A stretch of DNA of 8,065 bases from an archaeon. Lineage in GTDB: Archaea > Micrarchaeota > Micrarchaeia > Norongarragalinales > SBBD01. The notes beneath the pieces were generated by a model. That model ran no database searches. It was not told the origin of the DNA and was given only the letters and a program-made list of their open reading frames with translations. The translations under genes were made by a program, and so were the position numbers. Shown here piece by piece: positions 1 to 4,531 of this stretch (position 1 is the first letter of the stretch; every line of letters starts with the position of its first letter). The stretch is taken from positions 1-8,065 of the forward strand of contig SBBD01000150.1 in NCBI GenBank assembly GCA_005239845.1, in the 5' to 3' direction.

Positions 1-1533
1 CTAGTATTTCAACAGTAGGCTTTTTTCCGTCATTTCTTTCGGCTTTTTCAAACCCAACAGCTCCAAAAGCGTGGGGGCCACGTTGCATAACGTGCCGTCC
101 TTCAGCCGCACACGTCCTTTCTGCCACCGTTCTTCCGTGGAAAAGAGGATGCAGGGCACGGGGTTCAGCGTGTGAGCCGTCTTGGGCTTTCCACCTTCTA
201 GCATCTGCTCCGCGTTCCCATGGTCTGCCGTAAGGAGGAACGTGCCTCCGACATCCTCCATCGTTTCCATGATTTTTCCTAAACAGGCGTCGATAGCCTC
301 CACGCCTCGTATCGTGGCCTTCAAGACGCCCGTGTGTCCCACCATGTCCGCGTTGGCGAAATTCACAATAATAAAATCGAAGCGCCTGCTTTCCAGCGCC
401 TTCACCACTTCATCCGTAATCCCGTACGCGGACATTTCCGGCTTCAAATCGTAGGTGGCAACCTTGGGGGAAGGCACGAGCACCCGCTCCTCCCCGGGAA
501 ACGGCTTTTCCTCTCCTCCGTTGAAGAAGTAGGTGACGTGCGCGTACTTTTCCGTTTCTGCGACGTGGAATTGCCTTAACCCATGTCGGCTGACCACTTC
601 CGCCAACCCGTTCTTTACGATGGGTTTCGGGAAGGCCGCCGGCAGAGGAAAATGCGCGTCGTAATCCGTCATCGTGGCCACGTACAGATTCAAACGCGGG
701 ACAGGAAACGCGCGGAAGCCCTTGTCGGCCAAAGCCCTCGAGAGCTGTCGGGCGCGATCCGCCCGGAAGTTGAAGAAGAAAACCGAGTCGCCACGCTGAA
801 GAGGAGCAACGGGCTTTCCTTCCGCTAAAATCACCGTCGGATGCACGAATTCGTCGTTTTCCCCTCTGGCATAGCCTTGTCTTACAGCCTCTTCCGCGCC
901 CCTTGCCGTATTCTCCGAAGCTCCCAGCAGCATTTCGTAGGCTTTCTGCGTCCGAGGCCACCGCTTGTCCCTGTCCATCGCGTAATACCTTCCGGAAATG
1001 GAGGCGAATTTTCCGACCTTCAAACGCTTCATTTCTCGCTCCATTCGTCGGATATACTTCAAGGCACTCCTCGGGGGCACATCCCTCCCATCCAGGAAGC
1101 CGTGAATAAAAACCTTGGAGAAGTGGCGGCGTTTACAGAGTTCCAGCACCCCGATCAAATGCAAAATATGGGAATGCACGCCGCCATCGGAAAGCAAGCC
1201 CATTAGATGCAGGGCAGCACCCCTCTTTTTCGCATCGCTTACAAGGCGCACTAACACCTTATTCTCGTAAAAAGAGCCGTCCTTTATGGCATGCGTGATT
1301 CTCGGCAGGTCCTGCCACACCACTCTTCCAGCACCCATATGCAAATGCCCCACTTCCGATGATCCGATTTGGCGAGGCATCAAGCCCACGGCTTCGCTGC
1401 TGGCCTTGAGTTGGCTATGCGGACACGTCTTGAGGAGCCGGTCGTAATGAGGAGTACGCGCCAATTCGATGGCGTTGCCTTGCTTTTGCCTGCGGATTCC
1501 CCAGCCGTCCAGAGAAATGAGGAGAACCACCAT
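1..1533 (-). CDS. gpmI: 2,3-bisphosphoglycerate-independent phosphoglycerate mutase
   Basis: Interconverts 3- and 2-phosphoglycerate in glycolysis/gluconeogenesis, in the cytosol, with two metal ions (normally Mn). At 510 residues it has the usual length of the long GpmI form of the alkaline phosphatase superfamily. Visible motifs: N-terminal LDGWG with metal ligand D9; GSSEVGH with the catalytic, transiently phosphorylated serine at S59; GGVHSH (H120); DGRD (148-151); GRYYAMDRDKRW (181-192); RADR (257-260); K329; NADMVGHTG (D396, H400); TADHGN (D437, H438); and H454. The loop before the catalytic serine reads LMPRQIGSSE, a little off the common GQMGNSE form. The ATG at 1533 has a GGTGA ribosome binding site (1543-1547, minus) about 9 nt upstream and a TATTTAAAG box further up, so the start is well supported. 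The TAG stop lies at the window edge. It is divergent from the membrane protein at 1648. Identification is firm. Confidence 0.96.
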   Translation of the reverse strand: MVVLLISLDGWGIRRQKQGNAIELARTPHYDRLLKTCPHSQLKASSEAVGLMPRQIGSSEVGHLHMGAGRVVWQDLPRITHAIKDGSFYENKVLVRLVSDAKKRGAALHLMGLLSDGGVHSHILHLIGVLELCKRRHFSKVFIHGFLDGRDVPPRSALKYIRRMEREMKRLKVGKFASISGRYYAMDRDKRWPRTQKAYEMLLGASENTARGAEEAVRQGYARGENDEFVHPTVILAEGKPVAPLQRGDSVFFFNFRADRARQLSRALADKGFRAFPVPRLNLYVATMTDYDAHFPLPAAFPKPIVKNGLAEVVSRHGLRQFHVAETEKYAHVTYFFNGGEEKPFPGEERVLVPSPKVATYDLKPEMSAYGITDEVVKALESRRFDFIIVNFANADMVGHTGVLKATIRGVEAIDACLGKIMETMEDVGGTFLLTADHGNAEQMLEGGKPKTAHTLNPVPCILFSTEERWQKGRVRLKDGTLCNVAPTLLELLGLKKPKEMTEKSLLLKY

Positions 1534-1598
1534 ATCTTGTGCTCACCGCCCCAAAAAACCACAAAAAGCACGAGCCGCACCGCTTCTTGGGCGTCAGC

Positions 1599-1606
1599 TT
1601 TAAATA
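1599..1606. promoter_or_regulatory. Shared palindromic TATA box between gpmI and the membrane protein gene
   Basis: TTTAAATA here reads as an archaeal TATA box on both strands because its core TTTAAA is self-complementary. Placing transcription start about 26 nt away puts the minus start near 1576 (leader of about 40 nt for gpmI) and the plus start near 1628 (leader of about 20 nt for the gene at 1648). Both genes have a GGTGA ribosome binding site downstream of these points. Start positions are inferred from spacing only. Confidence 0.6.
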
Positions 1607-1647
1607 GGGGTCGCAGTTAAAAAAACATCCCCACCAACGGTGAAAGC

Positions 1648-1953
1648 GTGTTCGACCGAATCCAGTATGACTTGAGGGTCAAAGGCATCGGCAGCCAAAG
1701 CCTCGACTCCCGCATTCAAGGCGCGTTCCAGCAGTTCCGCCAGGCGCTGGGAGACCAGGAACTCAAGCTCTTGTTGTTGTGGGGAATTATTTCCGCGAGC
1801 GCCGCTCTGGGCTACCTCATGTGGGTGAAGTACCCGAGGCTGCGCATAGTGGCCGCCGCCATCTTCCTGCTGAGCATCGCGCAGTACAGTTTACAATATT
1901 CGGGCATCGGCTGGGCCATGGAACACTTCGGCATGGTCGCGTTCATAAAATAA
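1648..1953 (+). CDS. Small two-helix membrane protein, unknown function
   Basis: I do not recognise a family. The 101-residue product has a hydrophilic N-terminal part (1-38, with glutamines and charged residues that could form an amphipathic helix), a hydrophobic segment at about 39-60 (LLLLWGIISASAALGYLMWV), a short basic link KYPRLR, and a second hydrophobic segment at about 67-86, then a short tail. This predicts a helical hairpin in the membrane with both termini on the same side. The start is GTG at 1648, chosen because GGTGA (1639-1643) lies 4 nt upstream and a TATA box sits at 1599-1606; there is no in-frame ATG near the beginning. It is divergently transcribed from gpmI. The tRNA-fragment array begins about 20 nt after its stop codon. 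Confidence 0.72.
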   Translation: MFDRIQYDLRVKGIGSQSLDSRIQGAFQQFRQALGDQELKLLLLWGIISASAALGYLMWVKYPRLRIVAAAIFLLSIAQYSLQYSGIGWAMEHFGMVAFIK

Positions 1954-2020
1954 GGACGCTCGGCTTTGCAAACACGCCCTCCTACCCCCATTTATTCCTG
2001 TTTCTGCTATTTTTTACACC

Positions 2021-2032
2021 GGGCCTGTAGCT
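2021..2032 (+). pseudogene. tRNA-Arg 5'-end fragment, copy 1 (12 nt)
   Basis: GGGCCTGTAGCT equals the first 12 bases (acceptor 5' strand, positions 8-9 and the start of the D stem) of the intact tRNA-Arg at 2276. A TATA-like TTTATT (1991-1996) lies at promoter distance. After base 12 the tRNA match stops and a hairpin element starts. No matching 3' acceptor strand (CAGGCCC) follows before the next unit, so it cannot form a tRNA by itself. Confidence 0.7.
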
Positions 2033-2128
2033 GACACCTCAAGGGGAACCCAGGTTGCGTCAGAACCCTACGGGTTCTTAGCACGCCCAGAACCTCTGCG
2101 GTTCTGGAAGCGTCCCCTTACGCGTGTC
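2033..2128 (+). repeat. Palindromic element, copy 1, with nested hairpins (96 nt)
   Basis: Closed by GACAC (2033-2037) with GTGTC (2124-2128) and AAGGGGA (2041-2047) with TCCCCTT (2113-2119). Inside are two further perfect hairpins sharing a theme: AGAACCC/GGGTTCT (2062-2068 with 2072-2078) and CCAGAACC/GGTTCTGG (2087-2094 with 2100-2107); the first may be extended by GCGT/ACGC. The whole can fold as a branched junction. Outer arms match the simpler copy at 2194-2227, so the inner 60-odd bases look like a secondary insertion of hairpins into the apex. Confidence 0.75.
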
Positions 2129-2178
2129 GCCTCTTCCCCTCCTGCTTTTTATTGCTTCATTCCGCCTATCCTACCACT

Positions 2179-2193
2179 GGGCCTGTAGCTCAG
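2179..2193 (+). pseudogene. tRNA-Arg 5'-end fragment, copy 2 (15 nt)
   Basis: GGGCCTGTAGCTCAG is identical to the first 15 bases of the tRNA-Arg at 2276 and ends in the D loop, where the hairpin element begins. TTTTTATT (2146-2153) sits at promoter distance upstream. No anticodon arm or 3' acceptor strand follows. Confidence 0.72.
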
Positions 2194-2227
2194 GACACCT
2201 CTAGGGGGCAAGCCCCCTACGCGTGTC
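2194..2227 (+). repeat. Palindromic element, copy 2 (34 nt)
   Basis: Structure is a 5-bp stem GACAC/GTGTC (2194-2198 with 2223-2227), a symmetric 3-nt internal loop CTC/CGC, an 8-bp stem TAGGGGGC/GCCCCCTA (2202-2209 with 2212-2219) and an AA loop. The 3' flank GCCCCTACCCCCA is also shared with the other copies. Its reverse complement has the same 5 bp, 3x3 loop, 8 bp plan as the palindrome inside the methyltransferase gene at 4290-4325. Confidence 0.8.
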
Positions 2228-2244
2228 GCCCCTACCCCCACTGC

Positions 2245-2251
2245 TTTTATT
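2245..2251 (+). promoter_or_regulatory. TATA box of the tRNA-Arg gene
   Basis: TTTTATT is centred about 28 nt before the first base of the mature tRNA at 2276, the expected place for an archaeal TATA box driving a tRNA with little or no 5' leader. Confidence 0.5.
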
Positions 2252-2306
2252 CCTACATTTACCCTACTTACTCCTGGGCCTGTAGCTCAGCTTGGACAGA
2301 GCGGCA

Positions 2307-2351
2307 AGGGAAGGACGGGAGCCTGAAACGCTTCATGGCCTTTTTCCGCAC
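2307..2351 (+). other. tRNA intron 1 (45 nt, position 29/30)
   Basis: A bulge-helix-bulge substrate for the tRNA splicing endonuclease can be drawn: central 4-bp helix GCGG (2301-2304) with CCGC (2346-2349), a 3-nt bulge C-A|A at 2305-2307 and a 3-nt bulge A-C|G at 2350-2352, each cut after its second base. The inner helix is GGGAAGG (2308-2314) with CCTTTTT (2339-2345), including three G-U pairs, and the apex folds as TGAA/TTCA around ACGC. The outer exon helix is weak, so this is the relaxed form of the motif. Confidence 0.85.
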
Positions 2352-2381
2352 GCCTTCTAAGCTGTAGGCCGTGGGTTCAAA

Positions 2382-2457
2382 TCCGAACCGCGGGGGGCAC
2401 CCCCCTCCTCAGTTTGAGGATCTTCCGGATCCTCCCCCATTAGGGAGTCGGAGAAAG
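2382..2457 (+). other. tRNA intron 2 (76 nt, position 59/60 in the T loop)
   Basis: The T stem GTGGG/CCCAC forms the exon helix. A central helix TTC (2376-2378) with GAA (2453-2455), possibly with an adjoining A-A mismatch, separates the 3' bulge A-G|T (2456-2458) from the 5' bulge A-A|T (2380-2382). The intron helix is CCGA (2383-2386) with TCGG (2448-2451). The central helix is thus imperfect. The interior is packed with hairpins: a GGGGGG/CCCCCC run (2392-2405), CCTCA/TGAGG, GAGGATC/GATCCTC (2416-2434) and CTCCC/GGGAG (2432-2447); some are mutually exclusive. Confidence 0.82.
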
Positions 2458-2495
2458 TCCCACCAGGCCCGTTTTCCTTCAACAAAAAACAAAAC

Positions 2496-2506
2496 CTATT
2501 ATATCC
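2496..2506 (+). promoter_or_regulatory. TATA box for the phosphoglucose isomerase gene
   Basis: CTATTATATCC, preceded by an A-rich stretch that could act as BRE, is centred about 36 nt before the ATG at 2537. Start of transcription would fall near 2526, leaving a leader of about 10 nt, which fits the absence of a ribosome binding site. Confidence 0.6.
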
Positions 2507-2536
2507 GCCCAGCCAAGAGAGAAAAAGCGACCAAGT

Positions 2537-3367
2537 ATGAAGCTAGATAACGCGCCCTTGGAGTTGGAGCTGAATGAAGAGCTGGAGCTGCGCCTCTCCG
2601 GAAATGTTCTCAAGCCCGACGTAAGGACAGTGCAGCAGATGCTGGACGTCGTGAAGAATAAGAAGGAAGTGACGGCGCTTCCTGCACAACAGCCTACCTA
2701 TTACATGTACCGTCATGTCGTCAGGGGAGAGGACAACGCACTGTTCGGGAAGCACAAAATACGATATGATGTGACCATTCTGCCTTCCCTAAAGTTGGGA
2801 AGCGAGTACAACAAAACCCATGGCCACTACCACCAGATGCACGACGAAAGGCTGACGTTTCCGGAACTGTACGAAGTGCTCAAGGGGGACGCGCAGTACG
2901 TTTTGCAGGAAAGAATAGTCGGGAATAGGGAGAAGGCAGCCGGAGGAAAAGGAGTGGTTGCCGAGGCGGAGGAAGGAAAGGTGGGAAGGGTGTTCGTGGT
3001 GCACGCGAAGGCAGGCGACAAAGTGATTGTGCCACCCAACTTCGGCCACGTCACGGTCAACCCGTCCATGCACCCGCTGGTGATGGACAATTTGGTGGAG
3101 GCTTATTTCAAGAGCGAGTATGATGCGTACAAGAAGCGCCGAGGCGCGGCCGTGTACGTTACGGAGAAGGGGATCGAGGAGAACGAGCGCTACAAGGGCC
3201 GCATCGACGGGGGCATGGTCATCGAGCTGTACGCGAAGGCGTTCAACCTCATGGTGAACGCGGAACTCGCCAGGAAGCTGGAACGCAAGAAGAGCTACGA
3301 GCTTTTCCTTGAAGAGCCGGAACTGTTCCGCTTCCTTCGAGAGCCCAAGGAAATCGAGTTGAAATAA
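2537..3367 (+). CDS. pgiA: Archaeal cupin-type glucose-6-phosphate isomerase
   Basis: Interconverts glucose 6-phosphate and fructose 6-phosphate using the archaeal metal-dependent cupin fold, unrelated to bacterial Pgi. The core shows THGHYH (94-99), LTFPELYEVLKG (106-117) and VPPNFGHVTVN (165-175). By comparison with the Pyrococcus enzyme the metal ligands are H97, H99, E110 and H171. The family core is about 190 residues. This protein has 276, with roughly 35 residues before the core and a charged C-terminal extension after about 225 (GGMVIELYAKAFNLMVNAEL onward) that I cannot assign. The ATG at 2537 is the first in frame after a strong TATA box and has no ribosome binding site. Its stop lies 4 nt from the stop of the convergent DUF192 gene. 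The GC-rich 3' half is consistent with its neighbours, with no sign of transfer. Confidence 0.92.
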   Translation: MKLDNAPLELELNEELELRLSGNVLKPDVRTVQQMLDVVKNKKEVTALPAQQPTYYMYRHVVRGEDNALFGKHKIRYDVTILPSLKLGSEYNKTHGHYHQMHDERLTFPELYEVLKGDAQYVLQERIVGNREKAAGGKGVVAEAEEGKVGRVFVVHAKAGDKVIVPPNFGHVTVNPSMHPLVMDNLVEAYFKSEYDAYKKRRGAAVYVTEKGIEENERYKGRIDGGMVIELYAKAFNLMVNAELARKLERKKSYELFLEEPELFRFLREPKEIELK

Positions 3368-3371
3368 CGGG

Positions 3372-3728
3372 CTAGAATTCGAGTTGTTCGCCTATGCGAA
3401 TGGCCAGCCTTTTCGTCTCTCCTGCCTTGCACTCAATGAAGTACTTCGCCGGCTTTTTCGGGGCAATATAGGGACGCCAGGGCCCGATGTTTTCCTTCAG
3501 GTCCACGACCACTTTATTCGAGTCCAGAAAAAGGGCATCGAATCGAAGGAGGCAGAAAAAGGAGTGGATGGCGGCACGCGCAACGCTTTCATGCTCTAAA
3601 ACGAATAAAACGGGTTTTTCTAAGGCAGTTCTGAACATGATTCCCTTGGTTTTCTTCCACGGCGTGTCCGCCAACTCGTAGTTCTTCCACAAGACGCGCT
3701 TTCTCGAAACGCTTCGGATGGGATTCAT
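3372..3728 (-). CDS. DUF192 family protein
   Basis: 118 residues. The DUF192 pattern is visible: LADTPWKKTKGIMFRTAL (about 19-36) corresponds to the usual A.T...R..GLM.R..L. A beta-rich centre LFLDSNKVVVDLKENIGPW (66-84) and PKKPAKYFIECKAGET (90-105) match the family's FLD..G.VV.....V.PW and P..PA.YVLE...G. The typical FWMKNT.IPLD stretch is altered to SFFCLLRFDA. The biochemical role of the family is unknown; many bacterial members are exported, but no signal peptide is seen here, so this one is probably cytosolic. ATG at 3728 lies about 26 nt from a TATA-like AATAAATAA on the minus strand (3750-3758), which suggests a leaderless mRNA. It is convergent with pgiA and divergent from the methyltransferase. 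Confidence 0.85.
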   Translation of the reverse strand: MNPIRSVSRKRVLWKNYELADTPWKKTKGIMFRTALEKPVLFVLEHESVARAAIHSFFCLLRFDALFLDSNKVVVDLKENIGPWRPYIAPKKPAKYFIECKAGETKRLAIRIGEQLEF

Positions 3729-3749
3729 AAGGGTATTATGGGTTTGGGC

Positions 3750-3758
3750 TTATTTATT
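3750..3758 (-). promoter_or_regulatory. TATA box for the DUF192 gene
   Basis: On the minus strand this reads AATAAATAA and is centred about 26 nt from the ATG at 3728, the exact spacing expected for a leaderless archaeal transcript. On the plus strand it lies too close to the methyltransferase ATG at 3771 to be its TATA box; TATTAT at 3734-3739 is a better placed candidate. Confidence 0.45.
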
Positions 3759-3770
3759 GTGAGGGTAGGC

Positions 3771-4466
3771 ATGGGAAGCGGAAGGACAACAAAGCGGGCA
3801 CGCAAGGGCTGGCGGGTTCGCAGGGAAAGGCCGGAAGACGATGTGCAGGCGGAAACGTTCTACGGCGAGCAAGGCGCCGACGCGTATGAAACGAACGTGA
3901 TGAGAAAGATTCAAGAACGCATTCTAGTAAGGGCGTTGCTGTTGGCAAAAATTCCCGAGGGAGCCAAAGTCTTGGACGCCGGATGCGGGACAGGATTCGG
4001 AATGGAGGTGCTGAAAGAGGCAGGGTACGAAGTGCAGGGGTTTGACGTCTCGCCGGCCATGGTGGAAAAAGCGAGGGCAAAAGGGTTTCAGGTGAAGCAA
4101 GGGGATTTGAGAAGCATTCCTTTCGAGGAAGGCTCGTTCGATGCCATCGTAAGCATTTCCGCACTTCAATGGGTGCCCTTGCAGCAAAGGGAAAAGGTGG
4201 CCAAAGAGTTTTGGAGGGTGTTGAGGAAAGGAGGAATAAAAGTAGGGTCGGGCAAAGATAGAATGAGCGACGCAATGGGGGGTAGAGGCGACCCGAGTAG
4301 GGGGGTTTACCCCCCTGGAGGGGTCATACAATATTACCCCAAGAGCGAGGACGAGATGATGCAGACCGGCAGAATTTTTCGGAAGCGCGGGTTTCTTGTG
4401 AAGCTCCAAATCGATAACGCGGACAACCCTCGCAAGCGAAAGGTTTACATGCTGCTTGAGAAATAG
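3771..4466 (+). CDS. Bud23-like SAM-dependent methyltransferase with in-frame palindrome insertion
   Basis: Class I methyltransferase resembling Bud23/WBSCR22, the eukaryotic 18S rRNA guanine-N7 methyltransferase; a role in 16S rRNA methylation is inferred. Numbering from the upstream ATG at 3738: RPED..ETFYGEQGADAY (31-50) is the family entry motif; VLDAGCGTG (78-86) is SAM motif I; D103 ends the next strand; FDAIVSISALQWV (134-146) carries the hallmark SISALQW; and IQYYPKSE..M (197-207) plus the C-terminal DNADNPRKRKVYMLL match the eukaryotic LQLYPEN and DYPNS.KAKK.YL. Between GGIKV and IQYYP lie 27 extra residues rich in Gly/Arg/Pro, coded by a palindromic element (4245-4325). I prefer ATG 3771 (231 residues), preceded by GAGGGT, because the first 11 residues from 3738 overlap promoter-like sequence; 3738 (242 residues) is the longer option. 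Whether the protein is still active is unknown. Confidence 0.85.
   Translation: MGSGRTTKRARKGWRVRRERPEDDVQAETFYGEQGADAYETNVMRKIQERILVRALLLAKIPEGAKVLDAGCGTGFGMEVLKEAGYEVQGFDVSPAMVEKARAKGFQVKQGDLRSIPFEEGSFDAIVSISALQWVPLQQREKVAKEFWRVLRKGGIKVGSGKDRMSDAMGGRGDPSRGVYPPGGVIQYYPKSEDEMMQTGRIFRKRGFLVKLQIDNADNPRKRKVYMLLEK
4245..4325 (+). mobile_element. Palindromic element inserted in frame in the methyltransferase gene
   Basis: An 81-nt (27-codon) insertion relative to the Bud23 family. Its 3' part (4290-4325) is a palindrome: GACCC/GGGTC (5 bp), a GAG/GAG internal loop, then TAGGGGGG with CCCCCCTG (8 bp including a G-T pair) and a TTTA loop. The same 5 bp, 3x3 loop, 8 bp plan and largely the same bases occur, in reverse complement, at 2194-2227. 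The 5' flank TGGGGGGTAGAGGC (4276-4289) also matches the flank of both array copies. GGGTC occurs at both ends (4245-4249, 4321-4325), a possible short target duplication. The remaining part (4250-4275) has no match in the window. No transposase is present, so mobility would be in trans. Confidence 0.75.
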
Positions 4467-4508
4467 GGGCAAAAAATAAGTGGAAAGGACGTGGGCTAAG
4501 GCTTAAAA

Positions 4509-4522
4509 CCTCTCAAAAGAGG
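4509..4522 (+). promoter_or_regulatory. Hairpin containing the herA ribosome binding site
   Basis: CCTCT (4509-4513), CAAA loop, AGAGG (4518-4522) forms a perfect 5-bp hairpin whose 3' arm is the purine-rich ribosome binding site 9 nt before the herA ATG at 4532. TTAAAA at 4503-4508 could be a TATA box, but that would make the transcript leaderless and remove the hairpin, so the two readings compete. Confidence 0.35.
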
Positions 4523-4531
4523 AATGAACGC

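Larger units (their letters stand above)
1974..2275 (+). repeat. Degenerate tandem array of tRNA-Arg 5' ends plus hairpin elements
   Basis: This 300-nt gap between protein genes is a tandem repeat. Each unit reads: a C-rich stretch ending CCTACCCCCA or a relative (1981-1990, 2129-2140, 2228-2240); a TATA-like T-run (1991-1996, 2146-2153, 2245-2251); then GGGCCTGTAGCT (2021, 2179 and the intact tRNA at 2276); then, in the first two units, a GC hairpin bounded by GACAC and GTGTC. Anchor spacing is 158 and 97 nt, and the difference is accounted for by an extra double-hairpin insert in the first hairpin element. In all three units the T-run is centred 27-29 nt before GGGCC, the spacing of an archaeal promoter. 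Copies are diverged, so this is not an assembly repeat. Whether units 1 and 2 are transcribed cannot be told from sequence. Confidence 0.8.
2276..2471 (+). tRNA. tRNA-Arg (anticodon TCT) with two non-canonical introns
   Basis: Reads AGA (and probably AGG) codons. Acceptor stem GGGCCTG (2276-2282) pairs with CAGGCCC (2464-2470), with discriminator G at 2471 and no encoded CCA. D arm GCTC/GAGC (2285-2288, 2299-2302). The anticodon loop CTTCTAA (2354-2360) has anticodon TCT at 2356-2358 and 3' stem GCTGT (2361-2365). Its 5' strand is completed only by joining GCA (2304-2306) to GC (2352-2353). Variable loop AGGCC (2366-2370). T stem GTGGG (2371-2375) finds its partner CCCAC only at 2459-2463. 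Removing 2307-2351 (after tRNA position 29) and 2382-2457 (after position 59) gives a regular 75-nt cloverleaf. The body resembles the archaeal tRNA-Arg(TCT) family. Introns outside 37/38 are known mainly from Thermoproteales and some other archaea. The second junction could shift by up to 3 nt because TCC is repeated at both ends. Confidence 0.92.

Noticed and set aside
410..961. Long reading frame of 183 codons on the minus strand within gpmI
   Set aside because: It lies in another frame of a clear, motif-complete phosphoglycerate mutase and its translation is low-complexity, Arg/Gly-rich and without family motifs.
1974..2240. CRISPR array
   Set aside because: Repeats are few, unequal in spacing (158 and 97 nt), and the intervening sequence is itself repeated rather than unique.
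2020..2275. Split tRNA half genes, as in Nanoarchaeum or Caldivirga
   Set aside because: The fragments stop at 12-15 nt, before the anticodon arm, no 3' half is present, and a complete contiguous tRNA follows at 2276.
2152..2367. Plus-strand reading frame of 71 codons across the tRNA array
   Set aside because: It runs through promoter repeats and half of the tRNA gene; composition is that of structured RNA sequence, with no ribosome binding site.
3738..3770. Upstream ATG extending the methyltransferase by 11 residues
   Set aside because: The extra residues (MGLGLFIVRVG) overlap T-rich promoter-like sequence and precede the family's conserved N-terminal region; ATG 3771 has a purine-rich site upstream. 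Not fully excluded.
3754..4275. Minus-strand frame of 173 codons opposite the methyltransferase
   Set aside because: Antisense shadow: Arg/Pro/Leu-rich translation with no recognisable motif, opposite a gene with clear SAM-binding motifs.
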